DNA of 16,008 nt, from positions 1 through 16,008 of the forward strand of contig VAYF01000159.1 of NCBI GenBank assembly GCA_005883885.1. The letters run 5' to 3'. Made by a program: the position numbers and the translations under genes. The DNA comes from Actinomycetota bacterium (lineage in GTDB: Bacteria > Actinomycetota > UBA4738 > HRBIN12). Under the pieces are notes generated by a model, which saw only the letters and a list, made by a program, of their open reading frames with translations, was not told the origin of the DNA and searched no databases. The number at the start of each line of letters is the position of its first letter. Positions within the stretch are counted from its first letter, which is position 1. Below are positions 1 to 8,349 of this stretch, piece by piece.

Positions 1-305
1 ATCCCGAGTACTTCCTCCGCCTGCTCTTCCAATCGGACAGCCGGACGAACGAAGGCGGGTTCGCCTACCCGCCGTTCGATGAGCTGATCGAGCGAGCACG
101 GCAGGAACGGAGCGACCGGGGGAGGCTCCACCTGTTCCACGAGGCGGACCGGATGGCCGTGGTGGACCGGGTCGCGGTGATCCCGCTCGTCTACGGGCGG
201 AGCCTCGCCATGGTGAAACCCTGGATCCACGGCTGGTGGGAATTCGGCAAGTCGTCGTCGTCGTTCGCCGATCTCCTCGTGGATCCATCCTCACCACGCG
301 CCTGA
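1..305 (+). CDS. ABC transporter substrate-binding protein, family 5 (C-terminal end only)
   Basis: The reading frame enters from the left edge (first full codon at base 3) and stops at TGA 303-305, giving the last 100 residues. The pattern matches the C-terminal lobe of solute-binding proteins for peptides, nickel or similar ligands (SBP_bac_5): an aromatic YPPFDELIERA segment, an RLHLFHEADRM helix, a VIPLVYG strand and a KPWIHGWWEFG segment near the end. Such proteins are secreted lipoproteins that deliver ligand to a DppBC/OppBC-type permease. The permease and ATPase genes are not in this window, so the ligand cannot be inferred. The next gene starts about 70 bases later and is functionally unrelated. 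Confidence 0.8.
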   Translation, partial: PEYFLRLLFQSDSRTNEGGFAYPPFDELIERARQERSDRGRLHLFHEADRMAVVDRVAVIPLVYGRSLAMVKPWIHGWWEFGKSSSSFADLLVDPSSPRA

Positions 306-376
306 GCGTCGTCGGATCCGGTGACCGCGTACACGCGGCAGGCCTCTCGGACGTAGGGAATGATGTGGAACTCGCC

Positions 377-886
377 ATGAGCACGTCCGAGGCGGCCGCC
401 TATGACTTCGACACCTGTTTCCGTGACCTCTTCCCCCGGGTGGCGCGAACGGCGGCGCTCGTCTCGCGCGATCCCGGGCTCGGCCCCGACATCGCGCAGG
501 AAGCCTTCGCGCGGCTCTACGAGCGCTGGGATCGCATCGAGTCCGCCGAGCACGCGCGCAACTTCGCCTTCCGCGTCGCCGTGAATCTCGCACGGTCGCA
601 CCTCCGGCGTCGCCTGGCGCTCCCGTTCGGACTCCGCGGTCCGGACCGGCCGCAGGCCGATGCCACAGCGTCGTCCGACGCGTGGCTGGTCGTGATGGAC
701 GCGCTCGGCGACCTGTCGCCGCGCCAACGGGCGTGCGTCGTGCTCGTCGATTACGCGGATCTGGATGCCGCCGCCGCGGCGGCCGCGCTCGGGATGGCCG
801 AGGCCACCGTTCGGGTGCACCTGAGGCGGGGCCGAGGAGCCCTCCGAACGAAGCTCCGCATCGCCGATCAGGAGGTCGAACCGTGA
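377..886 (+). CDS. ECF-type RNA polymerase sigma factor
   Basis: The protein has 169 residues if it starts at ATG 377. A GTG at 365 with AGGGA at 355-359 in front is an equally possible start. Region 2 is visible as the segment running through DIAQEAFARLYERW and FAFRVAVNLARSHLRRR, which binds core polymerase and the -10 box. Region 4 carries LSPRQRACVVL and a helix-turn-helix ending TVRVHLRRGRGALRTKL, which reads the -35 box. No extra N- or C-terminal domain is present, as expected of a minimal extracytoplasmic-function sigma factor. Its TGA overlaps the GTG of the next gene (GTGA), so translation of sigma factor and putative anti-sigma factor is probably coupled. The stimulus is not readable from the sequence. 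Confidence 0.88.
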   Translation: MSTSEAAAYDFDTCFRDLFPRVARTAALVSRDPGLGPDIAQEAFARLYERWDRIESAEHARNFAFRVAVNLARSHLRRRLALPFGLRGPDRPQADATASSDAWLVVMDALGDLSPRQRACVVLVDYADLDAAAAAAALGMAEATVRVHLRRGRGALRTKLRIADQEVEP

Positions 887-1900
887 CCGCGGATCCAGCC
901 CTCAAGGAACGACTGACGCGCACGGCCGATCTGGTGCCGGTGGATGTCGACGCGCACCTGGGTCATCTCCACGGCGACAGGAGGGCGCGGGTCGTCCGGC
1001 AGCGGATCGGCGTGTTCGCCGTCACTGCCGTGGTCGCCCTGCTCGCCGCCGCCGTCATCTGGCGGCTCCTTCCGCTCGGCACCGCGAACGTGCCGGCAGC
1101 CCCGACGGAGCCGTCCGGCACGCTCGCGCTCATGACCGGTTCGACGAGCCAGCCGGGCCAGCCCTTCAACTTCTTCGACCTCGTCTCGCTGGGGATCGGC
1201 GACGGCTCCACGGTTCCGCTGGAACGCACGACCGATCGCGCCACCTTCCCGGCGTGGTCGCCCGACGGTACGAAGCTCGCGTACCTCACGGGCGAGCCTC
1301 CGCGCCGGGTGCTGGTGGTCGCCAAAGCGGACGGCTCCGAACCGATCGACCTCGCGGCCGTCTCGACGGGTGACGGGTTCGCGTGGTCGCCGGACGGCAC
1401 GCAGATCGCGTACCGAGCCAGATCGAGCCGAGACGGTGGGAACGTGACCGACGTCCTCGCGGTGACCAACCTGACCGGGAACTCGAGGGCGCTGTATGTA
1501 TCGCTCGCCGGCGCCTGGCAGGCGTTCGACTGGTCGCCCGACGGACACGCGTTCGTGTTCACGGGCGATCCGGGCGTGCCGACCTCTCAGGACCTCACCT
1601 CGCCGCCGAGTCAGCTCTGGGTCCAGAACCTCGATGGATCGGGGTTGCGACGATTGGTCGGCGGGATGACGGTCGCAACGCCCCACTGGTCGCCGGACGG
1701 ATCGAAGATCGTCTTCGCGTGCCACGCTGCCGGCGAGGAGCGACCGAGCCACCGGCCAGCGTCCCCCCGCAGCGGACGGGAACGCCGACGGCCGCATCGC
1801 GATGACCGTCTTCGTGATGCGTCCGGACGGCTCCGACCTCCATCAGGTGGTTCCCGCGGCCGCCGGCCGGGTCCTCGCACCCACGGGCTGGCGCGCGTAA
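883..1900 (+). CDS. Membrane-anchored PD40/TolB-like beta-propeller protein, putative anti-sigma factor (apparent frameshift)
   Basis: Translation starts at GTG 883, with AGGAGG just upstream inside the sigma gene. Residues 1-40 are a short cytosolic segment, about 41-61 form one transmembrane helix, and the remainder is extracellular. Four repeats with the motif WSPDG (FPAWSPDG, FAWSPDG, FDWSPDG, PHWSPDG) mark TolB/PD40 propeller blades. Position right behind an ECF sigma factor plus the single membrane span suggest an anti-sigma or sensor role; this is inference, since no classical anti-sigma zinc motif is visible. The frame breaks near the C6 run at 1763-1768. Removing one C joins the N-terminal frame to a frame encoding ADGNADGRIAMTVFVMRPDG and ending at TAA 1898-1900 (about 338 residues). 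Without that correction the frame runs on to 2208, into the next gene. Either a sequencing or assembly error or a real pseudogene. Confidence 0.75.
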
Positions 1901-1908
1901 CGCGCTTC

Positions 1909-1935
1909 TCGCCCGGACCCACTACGCTCGGGCGA
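1909..1935. promoter_or_regulatory. Inverted repeat in front of the Grx-TrxR fusion gene, enclosing a possible -10 box
   Basis: TCGCCCG at 1909-1915 and CGGGCGA at 1929-1935 are perfect inverted arms around 13 bases. The loop contains TACGCT (1923-1928), which fits the actinobacterial TANNNT -10 pattern and would start transcription close to 1935. No convincing -35 box is seen. It could be a regulator site over a promoter, or a hairpin ending the upstream message; there is no T run. Confidence 0.35.
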
Positions 1936-1955
1936 TCCGAACGGAGGGTTCCCGC

Positions 1956-3163
<1,208 letters not shown>

Positions 3164-3167
<4 letters not shown>

Positions 3168-3373
3168 GGATGGAGCCGAGCGAGATCTTCGAGCTGATCA
3201 TCAAGGCGGACGAGAAGCTCAAGTACTCGACCGAGAAGACCGCGGCGGTGCGACGCGGGCAGGCGGCCGAGCTGCTGGTGCAGGCTCGGGACGCGGCCCG
3301 CGAGATCGGCAACGAGCAGCTCGTCCAGCAGGCAGAGACGAGGCTCGCGGATCTGGACGCGGAAGGGCGCTAG
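3164..3373 (+). CDS. Small conserved helical protein of unknown function
   Basis: This is a 69-residue protein with no recognised domain. The GTG at 3164 overlaps the stop of the reductase gene (GTGA), with GAGGGG at 3153-3158 as ribosome binding site; ATG 3170 is an alternative start giving 67 residues. The sequence is almost all amphipathic helix with many charged residues (EIFELIIKADEKLKY, then AELLVQARDAAREIGN, then LVQQAETRLADLDA), suggesting a three-helix or TPR/MIT-like bundle. It has no cysteine, signal peptide or membrane segment. Tight coupling suggests joint expression with, and perhaps service to, the fused reductase, but no function can be assigned. Its stop TAG shares the palindrome GCTAGC with the stop of the convergent anti-sigma gene. 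Confidence 0.7.
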
Positions 3374-3621
3374 CTTCCGGCGCGCCAGTTGCGGAACGCT
3401 TCCAGGAGCGTCCGCCGCTGCGTCTCGTCGACCTGTTCCACGGTCAGCCCTCCGGACAGCCGGATCGTCTCGCGGAACTCCTCCAGCACCATCGTGCAGC
3501 CGTCACAGCCCGCGAGGTGGGCCTCGACGCGTTCGAGGGTGAACGGGTCGAGCTCCCCGTCGAGGTAGGCGCTCAACAGCTCGACGACCTCCTGGCAGCT
3601 GATGCTCGCGTCTACGCTCAT
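3370..3621 (-). CDS. Zinc-binding anti-sigma factor (ZAS, zf-HC2 type)
   Basis: The protein has 83 residues. The anti-sigma zinc motif is complete: Cys9 near the N-terminus, then His35, Cys39 and Cys42 in the arrangement HLAGCDGC, preceded by LLSAYLDGELDPFTLERVEAH, a typical linker helix. Proteins of this kind clamp the sigma factor in the cytosol and often release it when thiols are oxidised and zinc is lost. No transmembrane segment follows, so this is a soluble form. The ATG overlaps the TGA of the ECF sigma gene (ATGA at 3618-3621), so the pair is translationally coupled. The TAG (cta on the plus strand, 3370-3372) overlaps the stop of the convergent small gene. No terminator hairpin was found between them. 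Confidence 0.88.
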   Translation of the reverse strand: MSVDASISCQEVVELLSAYLDGELDPFTLERVEAHLAGCDGCTMVLEEFRETIRLSGGLTVEQVDETQRRTLLEAFRNWRAGS

Positions 3622-4268
3622 GCCTCGCTCACGCTCCGGAAGTGCTCCTCCAGCGCGCTGCGCACCTTGGTGCGCGCGCGATGCAGGAGCACACGCTGAT
3701 TGGTCTCGGTCAGATCGAGCGCATTACAGACCTCGTCCGAGGTCCATCCCAGGACGTCCCGGAGACGGATCACCTCGGCTTGCATCGGCGGCAGCATCGC
3801 GATCGCTCCGCCGATCACGTGGAGCGTCTCGGTCCCCTCGGCCCGCTCCTCGGGCATCCCCCGCCAATCGAACGGCAGCGTCGACCACGCGCCGGCGTTC
3901 GGATCCCCGGGTCCCCCGAACGCGCTCGGGTCGAACGTGGGCTGATCCAGGTCGTCCCCGGCGAGGGTCGCGAAGGGCACGCTGCGGTTCTCCCGCAGGC
4001 CCCGTGTCTTGGCCGTGTTGACCAGGATCCGGAAGATCCAGGTACGCAGGGACGCCCGACCTTCGAACCCCTCGAGACCCTTGACGACCCCGAGCCACGC
4101 TTCCTGGACGACCTCGTCGGCGACCGCGTCGCTCGAGACGTACATCCGCGCGACGCGACGCATCGAAGGGCCCAGCTCGTCCACGAGCATCATGAACGCG
4201 GTCTCGTCACCCGCCCGGAGGCGTTCGACGAGGACGAGATCATCGGGGGGCTTGCGCGGGTCGGCCAC
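3618..4268 (-). CDS. ECF-type RNA polymerase sigma factor paired with a ZAS anti-sigma factor
   Basis: The protein has 216 residues and starts at GTG (4266-4268). Region 2 includes VADEVVQEAWLGVVKGL and the RASLRTWIFRILVNTAK segment. Region 4 includes LPPMQAEVIRLRDVLGW and a helix-turn-helix ending QRVLLHRARTKVRSALEEHF. The linker between them is long, about 60 residues and rich in Gly, Pro and Asp. The gene is followed immediately by its presumed anti-sigma partner. A TAGGCT box lies eight bases before the GTG and no ribosome binding site is evident, so the message may be leaderless; read-through from the NlpC/P60 gene 51 bases upstream is also possible. The zinc-type partner suggests oxidative or thiol stress as signal, which is inference from the family. 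It is not closely similar to the ECF factor at 377-886. Confidence 0.9.
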   Translation of the reverse strand: MADPRKPPDDLVLVERLRAGDETAFMMLVDELGPSMRRVARMYVSSDAVADEVVQEAWLGVVKGLEGFEGRASLRTWIFRILVNTAKTRGLRENRSVPFATLAGDDLDQPTFDPSAFGGPGDPNAGAWSTLPFDWRGMPEERAEGTETLHVIGGAIAMLPPMQAEVIRLRDVLGWTSDEVCNALDLTETNQRVLLHRARTKVRSALEEHFRSVSEA

Positions 4269-4276
4269 GACGCAGC

Positions 4277-4282
4277 AGCCTA
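4277..4282 (-). promoter_or_regulatory. Possible leaderless -10 box (TAGGCT) of the ECF sigma gene
   Basis: On the minus strand TAGGCT is followed by eight bases and then the GTG start, the spacing expected if transcription begins at or next to the start codon. No -35 match is seen at 16-18 bases. The same hexamer precedes selA in this window. Confidence 0.45.
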
Positions 4283-4319
4283 GCGAAGCCGAACGGTTCT
4301 GCCGCGGGACGCGTCCGGA

Positions 4320-5393
4320 TCAGACGCCGGGCCGCATCGCGGCGTAGGGCGTGTCGTACCCGTACATCGAGTCCAACTGGACCTCGCCGCCGGGACCGGG
4401 ATGCCGCGCATGGATGATGTTGCCGCCGCCCACGTAGATCGCCACGTGGGGCGAGACGGACCCGTAGTAGATGATGTCGCCCGGTTCGACCGCCGAGAGC
4501 GGCACCTGCGGGAGGCTCGAGAGCTGCGCGAGCGCCGAGTGCGGGAGCGAGACCCCCGCCTGCGCCCACGCCCACGACGTGAGGCCCGAGCAGTCGACCG
4601 CGTCGGGGCCGGCGGCGCCGAAGACGTAGGGGGCCCCGATCACCGAATACGCGGCGCCGACGGCGATCTGCGCGGCGCTCGCGTTCGCTGGCGGCACGTA
4701 CCCGCCGGTGGGGGGCGGGTCGGCCGGCACCGGGGCGGAGACGGACGCCCGCTCTTGGGCCGCCGCCGCCGCCGCCGCTCGCTGCTGGGCCGCGATCGCC
4801 GCACGCCACTGGGCGCTCAGGTTCGCGGCCAGGGTCTGCTGCTGGGCGAGGTTCGACTGGATCTGCTGACGCTCACTCGTCATCTCGCTCAGGTGCGTCT
4901 GCGCGTCGCTGACCGCGAGCGAATACTGCTGGGCGGCCCAGGCCGCGCGTTGCCCTGCGGCGTCTGCTTGGGCGGCCAGGTCGGAATCGGATTGGGCGAT
5001 CGCACCCATGAACTCGAGCCGGTCGGAGAACTCGCTGAAGCTCTGCGCGCCGAGGAGGACGTCGAGGTCCGATCCCATCCCGGTGTAGGCGTCGACGGCA
5101 CGTTGGGCGAGCGCGGCGCGCGCGGCCGCGGCGTCCTTGTCCGCCGCGTCTTTCATGGCCTTGGCGTCGGCCAGCCGCGTTTGCGCCTGCTCGAGCTCGT
5201 ACTTCGCGTTGTTCCACCGCTCGACGGACGCTTCGAACTGGGTCTGCAGCTGCGCGAGGCGCTGCTTCGCCGCTTCGACCTGCTGCTTGCTGGGTGCGGC
5301 CGCGGAGGTGGCGGAGACGGAAAGGACGAAGGCGGGGACCACGAGGAACGCGGCCATAACGAGCCGCGGGATCCTCGACGGGCTATCGCTCAT
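4320..5393 (-). CDS. Secreted NlpC/P60 peptidoglycan endopeptidase with N-terminal coiled coil
   Basis: The protein has 357 residues and starts at ATG 5391-5393 behind GGGAGG. Residues 1-33 are a Sec signal peptide (basic N-end, hydrophobic core, ATSAAA). Residues 35-225 are Ala/Gln/Glu-rich and predicted to form long coiled coils, ending in a run of seven alanines. A Pro-rich linker (PVPADPPPTGGYVPP) leads to the NlpC/P60 domain at about 240-357. The catalytic triad is visible: Cys268 in DCSGLTSWAW, His316 in SPHVAIYVG and probably His328 in IIHARHPG. This is the architecture of RipA/CwlO-type D,L-endopeptidases that cut stem peptides during growth or division; in that family the coiled coil often mediates control by FtsEX or partner hydrolases. 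An NlpC-specific promoter lies upstream. The following ECF sigma gene may be co-transcribed. Confidence 0.92.
   Translation of the reverse strand: MSDSPSRIPRLVMAAFLVVPAFVLSVSATSAAAPSKQQVEAAKQRLAQLQTQFEASVERWNNAKYELEQAQTRLADAKAMKDAADKDAAAARAALAQRAVDAYTGMGSDLDVLLGAQSFSEFSDRLEFMGAIAQSDSDLAAQADAAGQRAAWAAQQYSLAVSDAQTHLSEMTSERQQIQSNLAQQQTLAANLSAQWRAAIAAQQRAAAAAAAQERASVSAPVPADPPPTGGYVPPANASAAQIAVGAAYSVIGAPYVFGAAGPDAVDCSGLTSWAWAQAGVSLPHSALAQLSSLPQVPLSAVEPGDIIYYGSVSPHVAIYVGGGNIIHARHPGPGGEVQLDSMYGYDTPYAAMRPGV
4758..4778 (-). repeat. Trinucleotide run coding for seven alanines in the hydrolase
   Basis: Six GCG codons and one GCC codon in a row encode Ala206-Ala212, between the coiled coil and the Pro-rich linker. 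Such runs can vary in length by slippage; here it keeps the frame. Confidence 0.7.
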
Positions 5394-5455
5394 CGTCCTC
5401 CCGGGGCCGGATATGGCGAAGGCCCGGTCATCTCACCGAGCCTTCCGAGCGCCCA

Positions 5456-5485
5456 ACCCTAGTCACAAGCCGGTCGGGGCGTCAA
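5456..5485 (-). promoter_or_regulatory. Predicted promoter of the NlpC/P60 gene
   Basis: On the minus strand TTGACG (5485-5480) is followed by an 18-base spacer and TAGGGT (5461-5456). Both fit the housekeeping actinobacterial consensus. Transcription would begin near 5449, leaving a leader of about 55 bases that ends in the GGGAGG ribosome binding site. This is the best -35/-10 pair seen in the window. Confidence 0.6.
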
Positions 5486-5528
5486 ACGGTTGCGCCAGAA
5501 AAAGGTTGCCGGGGAGCGGAACAGGCGG

Positions 5529-5555
5529 GGGCGGGCCGCCGGAGGCGGCCCGCCC
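5529..5555 (-). terminator. Strong GC hairpin behind tRNA-Pro, probable terminator
   Basis: A perfect 12-bp stem (5529-5540 with 5544-5555) closes on a three-base loop, 11 bases beyond the 3' end of the tRNA on the minus strand. No U-tract follows directly; the nearest T run on that strand is about 25 bases further. GC-rich hairpins without a U-tract are common transcription ends in actinobacteria. It also lies upstream of the NlpC promoter, so it would insulate that gene. Confidence 0.6.
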
Positions 5556-5566
5556 TGCTCCTCGGG

Positions 5567-5640
5567 TCGGGACGGCGGGATTTGAACCCGCGACCTCAGC
5601 GTCCCGAACGCTGCGCGCTACCAAACTGCGCCACGTCCCG
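5567..5640 (-). tRNA. tRNA-Pro (anticodon CGG)
   Basis: The minus strand folds as a 74-nt tRNA. The acceptor stem CGGGACG (5640-5634) pairs perfectly with CGTCCCG (5574-5568), and the discriminator base is A (5567). The anticodon stem CAGCG/CGCTG holds the loop TTCGGGA, giving anticodon CGG, which reads the proline codon CCG, heavily used at this GC content. The T arm GCGGG TTCAAAT CCCGC is canonical. CCA is not encoded (CCC follows). It starts only six bases after the stop codon of the metallophosphoesterase gene. Confidence 0.95.
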
Positions 5641-5646
5641 AGGCAC

Positions 5647-6531
5647 TCAGTCTAGCCGCGGGTCGCCCGCCGGGCGCGGCCGGAGCTCGAGGAGGGTCGC
5701 TTCCGGCCGACACCCGAATCGGAACGGCGCGTACTTGCTCGTCCCCAGTCCCGGAGACGTATGCAAGACGGCCGAGCCCATCCGGATCAGCCCGGACGCG
5801 AGCCGGCGAGGCATCGAGCAATTCGTGACGAGGGCGCCGATCCCCGGGATGCGCACCTGCCCGCCGTGGGTGTGGCCGGCGACCACCAGGTCGTAGCCCA
5901 AGGCGGCGCTCTCGGGAGCGGTGTCGGGCGAGTGCATGACGGCGACGCCGAGACGGTCCGGCGCCCGACGGGGTGCGACGCGCAGGTCGTGCCACCGCAG
6001 ATGCGCGTCGTCCAAGCCGAGGAGCTCGATCGCCAGCCCGTTCACGTCGACGAGGGCCCGGACGTTCGTGAGATCGGTCCACCCGTCCGAGAGGAGCCCG
6101 CGGATCAGCTCGTCCGCTCGGCCCCGGAGGGCCCGGCGGCGCGTCCTTCGCTTGCGGAAATAGGCGAAGTAGTTCAGCGGCTTGGGCTCGTAGTGATCGT
6201 TGGAGCCGAGCACGAACCAGGAGGCGAAGCTGCCGCGGACGGTGCGGATCGCGGTCACGGCCGTTTCGACGGCAGCCGGCTCGGCCAGGAAGTCGCCGGT
6301 GACGACGGTGACGTCGGCGGCCGGGAGCGACGCGAGGAACCTCGCCTTCTTCGGATCCGACCGCACGAAATGCAGATCCGAAAGGTGAAGGACGGCGAGT
6401 CGCTGCGGGCCGCCCGGTGGCAGGATGGCGAGGTCGTAGCGGCGGAGCCGGTACCACGAGCGTTCGATCGCGATCCCATAGGCGACGCACGCCACGCCCG
6501 CCACGACGAGCAGCGCGACGAGGCGAAGCAT
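5647..6531 (-). CDS. Membrane-anchored metallophosphoesterase (YkuE/YaeI type)
   Basis: The protein has 294 residues from ATG 6529-6531. A GTG at 6570 would add 13 residues and overlap the divergent yqeY-like gene; I prefer the ATG because a TAGACT box sits eight bases before it and no ribosome binding site is seen. Residues 3-24 form an N-terminal membrane anchor. The five metal-binding blocks are present: HLSDLHF (Asp52, His54), TGDF (Asp80), LGSNDHY (Asn111, His113), VMHSPD (His200) and AGHTHGGQ (His220, His222). The GSNDHY...KPLNYF variant of the third block is common in actinobacterial members. Relatives hydrolyse phosphodiester or pyrophosphate bonds at the membrane, for example in lipid or envelope precursors. 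The substrate here is unknown. tRNA-Pro follows directly. Confidence 0.9.
   Translation of the reverse strand: MLRLVALLVVAGVACVAYGIAIERSWYRLRRYDLAILPPGGPQRLAVLHLSDLHFVRSDPKKARFLASLPAADVTVVTGDFLAEPAAVETAVTAIRTVRGSFASWFVLGSNDHYEPKPLNYFAYFRKRRTRRRALRGRADELIRGLLSDGWTDLTNVRALVDVNGLAIELLGLDDAHLRWHDLRVAPRRAPDRLGVAVMHSPDTAPESAALGYDLVVAGHTHGGQVRIPGIGALVTNCSMPRRLASGLIRMGSAVLHTSPGLGTSKYAPFRFGCRPEATLLELRPRPAGDPRLD
5649..5654 (-). promoter_or_regulatory. Possible -10 box (TAGACT) of tRNA-Pro, overlapping a stop codon
   Basis: TAGACT overlaps the last two codons and the stop of the metallophosphoesterase gene and ends eight bases before the tRNA 5' end. Transcription would start about two bases in front of the mature tRNA. 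No -35 match is seen. The same hexamer occurs in front of the metallophosphoesterase itself. Confidence 0.45.
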
Positions 6532-6539
6532 GGGGAAGG

Positions 6540-6545
6540 AGTCTA
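6540..6545 (-). promoter_or_regulatory. Possible leaderless -10 box (TAGACT) of the metallophosphoesterase gene
   Basis: TAGACT ends eight bases before the ATG at 6531, as in a leaderless message. On the other strand these bases overlap the AAGGAG ribosome binding site (6536-6541) of the divergent yqeY-like gene, so the two signals share DNA. No clear -35 box. Confidence 0.45.
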
Positions 6546-6548
6546 CGG

Positions 6549-6998
6549 GTGGCGACGACGCTGAAAGCACAGCTCCGCGAGGAGATCACGTCCGCGCTTC
6601 GATCGAGTGACAAGGTGCGTCTGGGCGCCCTTCGCATGCTCTCGGCGGCCGTCACGAACCGCGAGAAAGAGGTCCTCCACGAGCTCTCCGACGACGAGGT
6701 CCGCGAGGTCGCCGGCAAGGAGGTCAAGAAGCACGCCGAGTCCATCGAAGCGTTCGAGAAGGCCGGGCGACACGAGCTCGCCGACAAGGAGCGGGCCGAA
6801 CGGGAGGCGGTGTCCGGTTACGCCCCGACCCAGCTGACCGAGGAACAGGTGGACGCCTTGATCGACGAGGCCTTCGCCGAGACGGGCGCGAGCGGCCCCG
6901 GGGACTTCGGCGCGGTGATGGGCGCGGTGATGGGCCGCGCGAGAGGACAGGTGGACGGGACGACCGTGCAGCGGAAGGTCAAGGAACGGCTCGGCTGA
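6549..6998 (+). CDS. GatB/YqeY domain protein
   Basis: The protein has 149 residues. GTG 6549 is chosen because AAGGAG (6536-6541) lies seven bases upstream and homology begins at once with TLKAQLREEITSALRSSDK. The whole length matches the YqeY family: LGALRMLSAAVTNREKE, the Asp/Glu-rich region, an RHELADKERAEREAVSGYAP segment, then FGAVMGAVMGRARGQVDG near the end. YqeY resembles the C-terminal tail domain of the GatB subunit of Asp/Glu-tRNA amidotransferase, which binds tRNA; the free-standing form has no firmly known job. It is divergent from the metallophosphoesterase gene (17 bases between starts), and its last 20 bases overlap the end of the convergent PBP gene. Confidence 0.92.
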   Translation: MATTLKAQLREEITSALRSSDKVRLGALRMLSAAVTNREKEVLHELSDDEVREVAGKEVKKHAESIEAFEKAGRHELADKERAEREAVSGYAPTQLTEEQVDALIDEAFAETGASGPGDFGAVMGAVMGRARGQVDGTTVQRKVKERLG

Positions 6999-8349
6999 CG
7001 AACGCGAGCGCCGTGTTCCCGCCTCCACCGCCTCCGTGGCCCTTCCCGTTGCCTGGGCTCGGACTTGGACTCGGCGAAGGCGCCGGGCTGGGGCTGGGCT
7101 TGGGGCCGACCCCGACGACGAGGGTCACCGACGAACCTTCTTTGACCTTGGTCCCGGCAACCGGACTCATGCTGAGCACGATCCCGGACTTCGCGGACTG
7201 CTTGACCGCCTGGTCGACGACGGTGACGAACACGTGGATCGCGCCCAGCGCGCCGTTCGCCGAGCTGAGCGTGGATCCGACGACGTCGGGGAGCGTGACG
7301 ATCGGGGCGACACCGTTGCTCACCGAGACCGTGACGACCTGCGTGGGAACCACCTGTGTCCCGGCGGACGGAAGCTGGGTGACGACGGTGCCCGCCGGGA
7401 GGTACGAGGGCACGACCTGCGCAGCCGTTTGCAGGTGGGCGCCCCGGATCAACTGCCGCGCTTCGGCGAGCGGCTTCCCGATCACGTTCGGCACCGTCGT
7501 GAGCCCCGCGGCGGGGAACCGCTCCGCGGGGTATCCCTGGAGCACGTTCAACATGAACGCCTTCCAGATCGGGGCGGCGACCGTCGCTCCGAAGACGTCA
7601 TACCCCCAGTAGTCGGCGAGCGGGTACGGCCTGCCCTGCGATCCGACCCAGACCGCCGTCACGACCTGCGGCGTGTACCCGGCGAACCAGACTTCCGTGT
7701 TGTCCTGCGCTGTTCCCGTCTTCCCCCGGATCGGCCATTTGCCCCAACCGCTCGAGAACACGGAGGCGGCGGTCCCGTACGTGACCGGTCCCTTCAACAG
7801 GTCGTTGACGAGGTTGGCGATCGGCGCCGGGACGACCTGCTGGCAGTCCGGGCGCTGGCGGTACAGGATCTGATCGCCCCGGAGGACCTCGGCGACCGCG
7901 AACGGCTTGCAGTGGATCCCGCCGTCCGCGAGGGTCTGGTACCCCGACGCCTGGTCCAGGGGGGAGATCCCGACCGAGCCGGTCGCGAGCGCGCACACGG
8001 CCGGGAGCGGCGTCGTGATCCCCATCTCGTGGGCGACCGCGACGACGTTCTCCGGCCCGACGTCCAGGATCAGCCGAGCGAACACGGCGTTCACCGAGTA
8101 GGCGGTGGCGTCGTACAGGTTCATGGAACCCAGGCTCGTCCCCTCCGCGTTGGTCACGACCCACGGCTGGCCGTTGGTCATGCACCGGGGATCGGGGATC
8201 ACGCCCTGCACGCCCGAGTAGATCGCGGTCGGCAGGATCCCTTGCTCGAACGCGGCCGTCAAGACGTACGGCTTGAAGGACGACCCCGGCTGATGCACGG
8301 TCGTGACCGTATCGACCTGGTCCTTCTGGTAGTGCTTGCCGGAGAGCAT
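6979..8349 (-). CDS. Class A penicillin-binding protein, C-terminal part: transpeptidase plus two PASTA domains (frame-separated)
   Basis: An open frame of 456 residues from ATG 8349; this ATG is probably not a natural start but lies inside the original gene. Transpeptidase motifs are complete: SSFK (Ser23, Lys26) in HQPGSSFKPYV, SVN (85-87) and KTG (210-212) in RGKTGTAQ. Two PASTA domains follow (about 284-346 and 351-416), domains thought to bind peptidoglycan or beta-lactams. The tail is a Pro-Ser repeat and a glycine run, probably wall-spanning or disordered. The VAIDPxTG strand normally found just before the SxxK motif is missing, and the frame does not match the glycosyltransferase half upstream. 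The two halves together represent one bifunctional PBP1-type enzyme that polymerises and cross-links peptidoglycan outside the membrane. Confidence 0.85.
   Translation of the reverse strand: MLSGKHYQKDQVDTVTTVHQPGSSFKPYVLTAAFEQGILPTAIYSGVQGVIPDPRCMTNGQPWVVTNAEGTSLGSMNLYDATAYSVNAVFARLILDVGPENVVAVAHEMGITTPLPAVCALATGSVGISPLDQASGYQTLADGGIHCKPFAVAEVLRGDQILYRQRPDCQQVVPAPIANLVNDLLKGPVTYGTAASVFSSGWGKWPIRGKTGTAQDNTEVWFAGYTPQVVTAVWVGSQGRPYPLADYWGYDVFGATVAAPIWKAFMLNVLQGYPAERFPAAGLTTVPNVIGKPLAEARQLIRGAHLQTAAQVVPSYLPAGTVVTQLPSAGTQVVPTQVVTVSVSNGVAPIVTLPDVVGSTLSSANGALGAIHVFVTVVDQAVKQSAKSGIVLSMSPVAGTKVKEGSSVTLVVGVGPKPSPSPAPSPSPSPSPGNGKGHGGGGGGNTALAFVSRAVP
7054..7104 (-). repeat. Pro-Ser low-complexity tail of the PBP
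   Basis: Codons for alternating Pro and Ser (residues about 416-432 of the C-terminal PBP part), followed by a Gly-rich stretch including six glycines in a row. Similar Pro-rich tails occur in mycobacterial PonA-type enzymes. The DNA is a degenerate six-base repeat and could be error-prone in assembly. Confidence 0.65.

Noticed and set aside
5394..5566. Riboswitch (for example a c-di-AMP type) ahead of the NlpC/P60 gene
   Set aside because: The predicted leader is only about 55 bases and shows no aptamer-like structure; the strong hairpin lies upstream of the promoter.
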